64,000 bases of DNA from Methylomonas sp. ZR1 (lineage in GTDB: Bacteria > Pseudomonadota > Gammaproteobacteria > Methylococcales > Methylomonadaceae): assembly GCF_013141865.1 (NCBI RefSeq), contig NZ_RCST01000001.1:3720001-3784000 (forward strand). The letters run 5' to 3'. The notes under the pieces were generated by a model. It searched no databases. It had not been told where the DNA came from and worked only from the letters and a program-made list of their open reading frames with translations. Made by a program: the position numbers and the translations under genes. Position 1 is the stretch's first letter; each line of letters begins with the position of its first letter. Below are positions 57,394 through 64,000 of the stretch, in pieces.

Positions 57394-58098
57394 ATGGGAT
57401 TTGCATTAACTGATGTATGTGGCTTTCGTCCTGCAACTTATGCGGGACGTCCAATTCCAGAAAAAGACTTGGCGAGCGGAGGGCTAGGAAAATTCGACAC
57501 CCACTTCGGCATCAATGGGGACGTATCGGCGATTGTCAATGATGGCGATATTAATACATACGGCCCTCGCGCAATCGATTTGAATCAACGCGGGGGTATT
57601 GTTGCCGAAACGCTTTGGAATAAGTGGCAAGACAATCCATCTGATAGTGACGTATCAGGTTTTTTGACTTTTTTTGAAGAAGTAGGTGGCAGAAAGGCCC
57701 CAAAGAACACGCAATATCCGGTAGGAGCGAAGATTAGCGGCGTCGATGTAGGAGGAGATGAAAAATATAAGTTCGGCGCGACCAACAAAAAAACTTCTAG
57801 TATTTCCGACGATAATAGTGAAGGCGCCATGTTTCAGTTGGGTACTCGCTGGTCTAAAGTGGCTTTAGAACATACCGTTAAAAATGGAGGACGTATTCAC
57901 TTTCATTTAGATGGGATGGGAGATATTAGCGACCTTTTGAATAAGTTAGGCGATTTTAATTACAACGTCACGACCCGAGAGTTACGCTATGTCTACCGTA
58001 ATTGGATTAGATTGGGTAAGTCTGCGATTTTTTATAATGGCTTTTCTAAAACTTCGTCTGGAATTTACAAAGCGGTTATCGTCGATAGACCCTGGTAA
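57394..58098 (+). CDS. Unrecognised protein
   Basis: A 234-residue soluble protein with no signal, membrane segment or known motif. Notable stretches are FDTHFGINGDVSAIVNDGDI, the acidic SISDDNSEGAMFQLGTRWSK and TTRELRYVYRNWIRLGKSAI near the C-terminus. A good ribosome binding site (GGAGA, 6 bases before the ATG) supports translation. Lower GC than its neighbours and isolated between housekeeping genes, with about 300 bp upstream and 196 bp downstream empty. It may be acquired; a toxin or effector nature would be a guess. Confidence 0.65.
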   Translation: MGFALTDVCGFRPATYAGRPIPEKDLASGGLGKFDTHFGINGDVSAIVNDGDINTYGPRAIDLNQRGGIVAETLWNKWQDNPSDSDVSGFLTFFEEVGGRKAPKNTQYPVGAKISGVDVGGDEKYKFGATNKKTSSISDDNSEGAMFQLGTRWSKVALEHTVKNGGRIHFHLDGMGDISDLLNKLGDFNYNVTTRELRYVYRNWIRLGKSAIFYNGFSKTSSGIYKAVIVDRPW

Positions 58099-58294
58099 AA
58101 AGCACTAACGTCCAGCGTAGTGAAGGCACTTTTGTGCCGATGGCAATAAGTAGCACCCTCGGCGCGATGTACTCCGAATGTGAAAAATCCATAACCATAC
58201 AAGCTAACTGGAAACTATTGGACGCTCTTTACTGGAAACTTTTCAAAGCCGTTTGACATATCGCAACCATCGCGAAAAATTTACTGATCAACCA

Positions 58295-60775
58295 TCAACG
58301 CCTCAACACTTGTAGCGGTGGTTGATTAACCACCTGCCTAACCCCCCAGTACCCTGCCAGCCCCACCGTTATCGCACCTATCGCCGGCAATGCGCCCCAC
58401 AAATGGTAGCCCGGACGATAGTCGATCTGCATCACGCGGGTATACAACGCATACAGAATCGCTTCGCTAGCCAGAGCCGCCATGACGCCAGCCAAGGTGC
58501 CGAGCAAGCCAAACTCAATCACGTGCGTGGTACGTAAAAAGCCGCGCCGGGCACCCAAAGTCCGCATCAGCCCACCTTCGTAGATTCGTTGATCCAACGT
58601 GGCGTAGACGGCGGCAAACAACACGGTAAAACCGGCCGCCAAGGCAAAATACAGTAGTAGATTGATGGCCTTGGTCAACTGCGTCAGGATCATCTTGAAT
58701 TGTTTCAAGATCTGATCAACTTCCAATATCGTGATCGCCGGATATTTTTTCAGCAACGTATTCAAAAGAATTTTTTGGGTATCGGCCAAATAGAAGCTGG
58801 TCATGTACATGGTCGGAAAGTTATCCAGCGTGCCGGGCGAGAAGATCATGTAAAAATTGGGCCGCATCGTATCCCACTGCACGCTGCGGAGTTGAGCTAC
58901 CTTGGCGTTGAATTGCGCGCTCCCCACCGTAAAGGTCAATTCATCGCCCACCTTGATTTTCAAGCTTTCCGCCAGTTTTTGCTCCACCGATACCAGACCC
59001 GGCCGATCGGCTTGCCAGGCACCGCCATCGGTGGCTTTGTTATCGTCCGGCAATTGCACCGCCCAGGTCAGGCTCAATTCGCGTTGAGTGGCGCCTTCGC
59101 CCTGGGTGTCTTTGCTGACCCGGCCTTGCACCGCTTCGTTATTAATCGTCACCAGGCGTCCGCGTACCACCGGATAAAACCGGCTGCTGACAATCTGCGC
59201 TTGCTGCAATTCGTCTTGAAATGCCTGCTGGCGTTCCGGCAGGATATTCAAGGCAAAATGATTCGGCGCCTGTTCCGGCAATTGCTGTTGCCAGTTGTCA
59301 ATCAAATCGCTGCGCACCGTAAAACTCAGGGCCATGGCGGTGAGCGTGATGCTGAAAGCCAATATCTGGCTGACGCTGGCCTGGCTGTTCCTCAGCAATC
59401 CCTGCAAGCCAAAACGCCAACTCAAGCCCATCTTCGGCAACAGCTTGCGCGCCAGCAATAACAAACCGTATATCGCCCCACCTACACCCAATAGTGTCAA
59501 CGTACCCAAACCCAATATGATGGAGGTCATTTTCGGGTCTTGGGTATAGCGCCAAATCAAACTGCCGATAATCGCCAGCGCCAAACCGTAAATCAACCAA
59601 CCACTGGTGGGTAAGGGTTCCAACTCACGGCGCAATACCCGCAATGGCGAGACTTTTTGCAAACGCAGCAATGGCGGTAAAGCAAAACCCAGCAAGATTG
59701 CCAAGCCCGAAGTCAAGCCAAAAAATACCGCCAACCAGCTGGGACTGGCCAACTCTTCCGGCAACAAGGATTTTAACAGCTCGAATAAACCAAATTGCGC
59801 CAACCAGCCCAAGCCGCAGCCGACGCTGCTGGCTAATAGGCCCAGCACCAAGAACTGCAAACCGTACAGCCAGACAATTTCCGCTTGTTTACACCCCAGG
59901 CAACGCAACAAGGCAGTGGCGTTGAAATGCCGCTCGGTGTAACGGCGGGTAGCCATCGCAATCGCCACGCCGGCAATCAAGATCACCACGATGCTGGACA
60001 AACCCAGATAACGCTCGGCGCGCTGCAATGCCGATCCCAATTCCGGGCGGTCCTCGTGTATATCCAGGATATTTTGCGAACTGTTAAGTTGCGGCTTCAA
60101 CCAGGTTTTAAAGGCGACCAAAGCCTGTTCGTCGCCGCTGAACTGGAAGGCGTAACGCACATGACTGCCAGGTTGAATCACACCGGTGGCGGCCAAGTCG
60201 CTTTGATTAATCATCACCCGCGGCGAAAAGCTATAAAAGTCGCCGCGTTTATCCGGCTCGTAGCTCAACACCCGGCCGATGGTCAGAGGTTTTTCGCCTA
60301 CGGTCAACGTATCGCCGATTTTTAGATGTAGAGCCGGTAGTATGCGCTTGTCCACCCAGGCCGAGCCGGGTTCCGGACCCTGGCTGGCGACGATTTCATC
60401 CTGTGACTCGGCATCGCTGGTTTTCAATTTCCCGCGCAGCGGGTAGCCGCTGCTGACGGATTTTACCGAAGCCAACAGCATTTCCTGGTTTTCCAACAAA
60501 ACGCTGGCAAACTCGCTGGTTTGAGAATGGGATAAGCCCAATTCGCCGGCCTTGGCCAACCAGGTTTCGGCTATGAGCGCCGGCGCAGCCACCACCAGAT
60601 CACCGGCTAAAAACTCGGCGGCTTGCACCGTCATGGTCCGATGCAAACGGTCGGCAAATAGCGATATAGCGGTGGAACTGCTGACCGCAATCAGCAAAGC
60701 TAGGAGCAGTAAGGTCAGCTCTCCGGAACGACTATCGCGCCATAACAGTTTCATGGCCAGATTGACACGTTTCAT
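58295..60775 (-). CDS. ybbP: FtsX-like ABC transporter permease (YbbP type)
   Basis: An 826-residue permease with two FtsX domains. One membrane helix near the N-terminus (LTLLLLALLIAVSSSTAISL), a large periplasmic domain, a central block of helices around residues 255-480, a second periplasmic domain and three C-terminal helices (LLLYFALAAGFTVLFAAVYA). Pairs with the ATPase encoded upstream, whose stop overlaps its start by 4 bp. The pair is divergent from tesA, as ybbAP-tesA in E. coli. Such pairs move lipids or hydrophobic compounds; the exact substrate is not known. Start taken at 60775. Confidence 0.93.
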   Translation of the reverse strand: MKRVNLAMKLLWRDSRSGELTLLLLALLIAVSSSTAISLFADRLHRTMTVQAAEFLAGDLVVAAPALIAETWLAKAGELGLSHSQTSEFASVLLENQEMLLASVKSVSSGYPLRGKLKTSDAESQDEIVASQGPEPGSAWVDKRILPALHLKIGDTLTVGEKPLTIGRVLSYEPDKRGDFYSFSPRVMINQSDLAATGVIQPGSHVRYAFQFSGDEQALVAFKTWLKPQLNSSQNILDIHEDRPELGSALQRAERYLGLSSIVVILIAGVAIAMATRRYTERHFNATALLRCLGCKQAEIVWLYGLQFLVLGLLASSVGCGLGWLAQFGLFELLKSLLPEELASPSWLAVFFGLTSGLAILLGFALPPLLRLQKVSPLRVLRRELEPLPTSGWLIYGLALAIIGSLIWRYTQDPKMTSIILGLGTLTLLGVGGAIYGLLLLARKLLPKMGLSWRFGLQGLLRNSQASVSQILAFSITLTAMALSFTVRSDLIDNWQQQLPEQAPNHFALNILPERQQAFQDELQQAQIVSSRFYPVVRGRLVTINNEAVQGRVSKDTQGEGATQRELSLTWAVQLPDDNKATDGGAWQADRPGLVSVEQKLAESLKIKVGDELTFTVGSAQFNAKVAQLRSVQWDTMRPNFYMIFSPGTLDNFPTMYMTSFYLADTQKILLNTLLKKYPAITILEVDQILKQFKMILTQLTKAINLLLYFALAAGFTVLFAAVYATLDQRIYEGGLMRTLGARRGFLRTTHVIEFGLLGTLAGVMAALASEAILYALYTRVMQIDYRPGYHLWGALPAIGAITVGLAGYWGVRQVVNQPPLQVLRR

Positions 60776-61464
60776 ACCACGCTCCCGGCATCCAGGCGAA
60801 TGGTGCGTTGACAACGCCCGGCCAAAGTCATGTCGTGAGTCACCAAAATCAAAGTGGTATGTTGTTCTTGATTGAGCTCGAACAGCAGATCGATGATGTG
60901 CGCACCGGTTTTGCTGTCCAGATTACCGGTCGGTTCGTCGGCAAACAGGATAGCCGGCTGGGTGACAAAAGCCCGCGCTAAAGCCACCCGTTGCTGTTCG
61001 CCGCCAGACAATTGTTTGGGGGTATGCGTCAAGCGCTGCGACAAGCCCACTCTGTCCAGCAAGGCGCGGGCAGCGCTCGCCGCTTGAGCATGTCCGCTGA
61101 GTTCCAGCGGCAGCATGACGTTTTCCAGAGCCGTCAACCCCGGCAGCAGTTGAAAGGATTGAAACACGAAACCGACCAATTCGTTGCGCAACAATGCGCG
61201 GCCGTCTTCGTCGAGCTTGGTCAGATCGCGGCCATTGACAACCACTCTGCCGGTACTGGGCGTATCCAATCCAGCCAGCAAACTGAGCAGGGTGGATTTA
61301 CCGGAACCGGACTCGCCGACAATGGCCAGACTCTCGCCCGAATTGATGATTAAATTCACTGAGGACAAGATGTGTAAAATGCCCTCGGAAGTTGGCACCG
61401 ATTTGCCGAGCTGTTCGGTAACGATAATCGGGGAACTGGTCTTATCAATATGAGTATTCAACAT
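60772..61464 (-). CDS. ybbA: ABC transporter ATPase (YbbA type)
   Basis: A 230-residue MacB/LolD-like ATPase. Walker A GESGSGKSTLLSLLAGLD, Q-loop FVFQSFQLLPGLTALENVML, signature LSGGEQQRVALARAF, Walker B AILFADEPTGNLDS and H-loop LVTHD. The ATG at 61464 overlaps, on the opposite strand, the ATG of tesA (shared CATG). AAGGA lies 12 bases upstream, inside tesA. Confidence 0.95.
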   Translation of the reverse strand: MLNTHIDKTSSPIIVTEQLGKSVPTSEGILHILSSVNLIINSGESLAIVGESGSGKSTLLSLLAGLDTPSTGRVVVNGRDLTKLDEDGRALLRNELVGFVFQSFQLLPGLTALENVMLPLELSGHAQAASAARALLDRVGLSQRLTHTPKQLSGGEQQRVALARAFVTQPAILFADEPTGNLDSKTGAHIIDLLFELNQEQHTTLILVTHDMTLAGRCQRTIRLDAGSVV

Positions 61465-62062
61465 GTATAGCGTGGTCCTTGCCGTAATTCTGGGTTTACT
61501 ACCGATAAACGCCATGGCGAAATCGATAGTGGTATTGGGTGACAGTATTAGTGCCGGTTACGGCATCGAAGTTCAGCTTGGCTGGGTGGCTTTGTTGCAA
61601 AACAAGCTAACCGACCTGCATAGCGACTATGTTATCAGTAACGAAAGCATCAGCGGCGATACTTCCGCTGGCGGCCTGGCGCGACTGGAGCAAATTTTAT
61701 CGCGGCATAAACCGGATATTGTGTTGGTGGAACTGGGCGCCAACGACGGCTTGCGCGGTTTATCGCCAGCGGAAATGAAAAATAATCTGACCGAAATCAC
61801 TCGGCGTTCGCAAAACGTCGGCGCCAAAGTGATGCTGCTGGGGATGAAGATCCCCCCCAATTACGGCAAGCGTTATGTCGAGATGTTTTACGAGGTTTTT
61901 CCGCAGCTATCCGCGGAATTGAAGATCCCGTATGTGCCGTTTATCCTGGAAGAGGTAGCATTAAACCCGGAGATGATGCAGGCCGACAGCCTGCACCCGA
62001 ATGAGCTGGCGCAACCATTGATTGCCGAAAAGATTTGGGGATATTTACAAGCCTTGCTGTAG
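61463..62062 (+). CDS. tesA: SGNH esterase/acyl-CoA thioesterase TesA
   Basis: A 199-residue periplasmic esterase. Signal peptide (MYSVVLAVILGLLPINAMA), block I with nucleophile Ser in VVLGDSISAGYG, block III GANDGLRG and the catalytic Asp-His in DSLHPNELAQ. Hydrolyses thioesters, lysophospholipids or aryl esters. The start shares the CATG with the divergent ybbA; an in-frame TGA upstream excludes earlier starts, and a GTG nine bases further in would shorten the signal peptide. Confidence 0.95.
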   Translation: MYSVVLAVILGLLPINAMAKSIVVLGDSISAGYGIEVQLGWVALLQNKLTDLHSDYVISNESISGDTSAGGLARLEQILSRHKPDIVLVELGANDGLRGLSPAEMKNNLTEITRRSQNVGAKVMLLGMKIPPNYGKRYVEMFYEVFPQLSAELKIPYVPFILEEVALNPEMMQADSLHPNELAQPLIAEKIWGYLQALL

Positions 62063-62072
62063 ACGCGACGCG

Positions 62073-63023
62073 CTAATTTGCCGTCAAGGTTTGCTTAAAC
62101 GCCGGCAGTTGCCTATAACCGGCGATTTCGCCGGCCGTAAACATCCATTTCATTTTTTTTTGTAAGCGCTGCTGCTCACGTGGTTCCAGCCAAAAACTCG
62201 CGAATCGGCTAAGATAATGCCGCAGCAAATACAGTGGGATGCCAGCGATATTTTTTCCGGTGGGTACATCAGCATACGCCAGCACCTGACAACGGGCCAC
62301 GTCGAACATCCAGCGGCAGACGTAGGCTTTCGTCATCCGCTCCGGGATGTTACAGTGATACAGCAATGCTTCCGGCACATACCAAAACTCGCCGCCGCCG
62401 CGCCGAAAACGGCCCATGTATTCGGTGTCTTCCGTAAACGGCACCGAAGTACCCGGCCCAAGCTCTTCGCGAAACCAGCCATTTTTGGCTACGGCCCCGG
62501 TTCTTAACGCCGTATTGACGCCGCCCGGAATCACCTGTTCATCCAAAAACTGCTGGGACATGCCGAAATCGCGAGTATTGGTAATGCCGCGCGGCAATGC
62601 AAACTCACCTTCGGTATGCAACCAGGCGGGGATGTCGCCCAGCCATTTGGGTAATACTTTGCCGGCAAAACCGTCGATTTCCGGATGCAGCACAGCGGCA
62701 TCGATGTAAGCCTGTAACCAGCTCGCTTGCGGTTCGACATCGTCGTCGGTGAACACCAATAATTCACCTTGCGCTTGCTTGATGGCGCGATTCAAAGCGC
62801 GGGACTTACCGGGAATCGGCTCGGAGACGCAATGCACCGGCAGCCGACCACGCTCAGCTTCGGCGGCGATCACCGCCACAGTGTCGTCGCTGCTGCCGTT
62901 ATCAACCATCAGCAATTCCCAGCGGGTCTGGCTATTCAGGCGCATTGCGGCCAATGCGTCGAACAAGCGCGGCAATATCGACGCTCTGTTGCGGGTGCTG
63001 ATAATCACGGAGGCGTTTAACAT
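62073..63023 (-). CDS. Glycosyltransferase family 2
   Basis: A 316-residue GT-A fold transferase. ASVIISTRNRASILPRLFDA, LLMVDNGSSDDTVAVI, the metal-binding LLVFTDDDVEPQASWL and FTEDTEYMGRFRRGGGEF (acceptor-site acidic residues). No membrane segment near the end. Probably acts in surface polysaccharide synthesis; next to an acetyltransferase on the same strand. Confidence 0.92.
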   Translation of the reverse strand: MLNASVIISTRNRASILPRLFDALAAMRLNSQTRWELLMVDNGSSDDTVAVIAAEAERGRLPVHCVSEPIPGKSRALNRAIKQAQGELLVFTDDDVEPQASWLQAYIDAAVLHPEIDGFAGKVLPKWLGDIPAWLHTEGEFALPRGITNTRDFGMSQQFLDEQVIPGGVNTALRTGAVAKNGWFREELGPGTSVPFTEDTEYMGRFRRGGGEFWYVPEALLYHCNIPERMTKAYVCRWMFDVARCQVLAYADVPTGKNIAGIPLYLLRHYLSRFASFWLEPREQQRLQKKMKWMFTAGEIAGYRQLPAFKQTLTAN

Positions 63024-63062
63024 AGGTTGCAGACCTAATTTTGAATTTTGGGTTAAGCAATA

Positions 63063-64000
63063 TTACAGCGGATGATCGAAATAATCGCCATCGATCCCGC
63101 TGCGGTACCAATTTTGCGAAATATTGTCGGCTAGCGGCGGCTCGCGATAAATCAGATAGCGGTTACCGCGCGACGGCACTGCTTCATAGCCAAGACAGCG
63201 GAACAGACTGGTCAATGACGGCGAGGCGACTTCCAGACTGCCCCAGCTAATCCCGTTCTCCCGCCAATAAGCAAATAGGTAATACAACAGTGTCTGTATG
63301 GCCGGCTCATCGTCCAAGGGATAAAACACGTCACGCAATACTGCCATGCTGATAGCATCCCCAAAGCCTTGCTGATGCCAAATTGCGTAGGCGCGCAATT
63401 TGCCAGCAGCATCGCGCAGCGCGAAAAGCCTTAAAGGACAGGTAGGAAAATCAAATAAACGCCAATTCAAATAGCGGCTGCTACGTTCCAGACAAGAGAC
63501 ATAGCCCGCTTTCGCCCGTTCCCACAACGCATCAAACTCGGTGTCGCAATGCCAAACCTCCGCCAATGTAAAACCGCCGCTACGTAATTTGACATTGCGT
63601 AAGCGCAAGTTGATGTCGAACATGCTGCCCAGCAAATGGCCCAACGATTTGCCGGCGCGTTTCTGCCAAGAACCGCGATAACCGACGCGCAAACGATAAA
63701 AGTCATTATCGCTACCGCCGATCGGTACGAAGCCGCATTTTTTGAAGGCTTTCTGGGTAATCACGCCGGCAGTCACCGTGCCGTTGAATCGCGCAAATTC
63801 GAGGCTGTGTTCGATCAGCTTGGTGGCTAAGCCCTGCCCACGAAACTCTTCATCGACACAGGTATTGGAACCGAAGGCAAGCGTTACGGATTGGCCGTTC
63901 AACCACCAGGGTTGCACGAACATGGCCCGGAAACCCGCCAAACGCCCATTGTGCCAAACCCCGACGCCGGCGCACGGCAAGGCGTTCTGCCATGGGTTAT
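63063..64000 (-). CDS. GNAT-family acetyltransferase (cut by window end)
   Basis: The frame is open to the right edge, so the N-terminus lies outside; 312 residues are visible. It begins within PWQNALPCAGVGVWHNGRL and has the GNAT acetyl-CoA loop EEFRGQGLATKLIEHSLEFA. A second alpha/beta half follows (about 165-300), with RSSRYLNWRLFDFPTC. This two-part layout is seen in acetyltransferases of polysaccharide or sugar-modification loci. Transcribed with the glycosyltransferase 39 bp downstream. Confidence 0.8.
   Translation of the reverse strand, partial: NPWQNALPCAGVGVWHNGRLAGFRAMFVQPWWLNGQSVTLAFGSNTCVDEEFRGQGLATKLIEHSLEFARFNGTVTAGVITQKAFKKCGFVPIGGSDNDFYRLRVGYRGSWQKRAGKSLGHLLGSMFDINLRLRNVKLRSGGFTLAEVWHCDTEFDALWERAKAGYVSCLERSSRYLNWRLFDFPTCPLRLFALRDAAGKLRAYAIWHQQGFGDAISMAVLRDVFYPLDDEPAIQTLLYYLFAYWRENGISWGSLEVASPSLTSLFRCLGYEAVPSRGNRYLIYREPPLADNISQNWYRSGIDGDYFDHPL

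Overview
The window looks like a piece of a gammaproteobacterial chromosome, most likely a methanotroph of the Methylococcales and close to Methylomonas. This rests on the similarity of the housekeeping proteins and on a dispersed repeat family. No methane-oxidation gene is present, so the assignment is an inference.

Layout. 1-2.5 kb: the 3' part of metG, an anchorless RnfB-like ferredoxin and tRNA-Arg(CCG). 2.5-10.8 kb: a decayed type I-E CRISPR-Cas locus on the minus strand. A short array (7 repeats), its leader, cas2 and cas1 look intact. A ParE/Phd-type toxin-antitoxin pair sits directly upstream of cas1. Beyond it lie pieces of cas6-family genes, a degenerate 21-bp tandem repeat and then a plus-strand chromate-resistance operon (chrB-chrA-DUF1259-chrB C-terminal domain) exactly where cse1-cse2-cas7-cas5 should be. 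On the far side of that operon is the first ~48 codons of cas3, with its own start codon and ribosome binding site. The interference machinery has been replaced while the adaptation module survives.

10.8-14 kb: a membrane J-domain protein, a DUF805 protein, a fatty acid desaturase and tRNA-Thr(CGT). 14-21.5 kb: hisBHAFI and a moaB-DUF423-psiE-pepN gene string, all minus. 21.6-29 kb: mixed housekeeping genes, including glutamate racemase and a glutathione transferase. 29-33 kb: a large hybrid histidine kinase. 33-41 kb: alcohol dehydrogenase, ferredoxin, coaD, rsmD, two M16 peptidases, then heme O synthase (cyoE) and ybiB. 41-42.3 kb: a lipoprotein and an FKBP isomerase.

42.4-45.3 kb is a second accessory patch. 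Two copies of a ~250-bp dispersed repeat in inverted orientation enclose an unrecognised gene and a 1.2-kb IS110-family element. The noncoding end of the element carries a structured region whose loops match the element's own ends and its REP-like target, as expected of a bridge RNA. 45.4-64 kb returns to housekeeping: cheD, rlmL-acyP, hemCDXY, two response-regulator output proteins, ubiD, an FtsX-type ABC exporter divergent from tesA, and two cell-envelope type genes, the last cut by the window edge.
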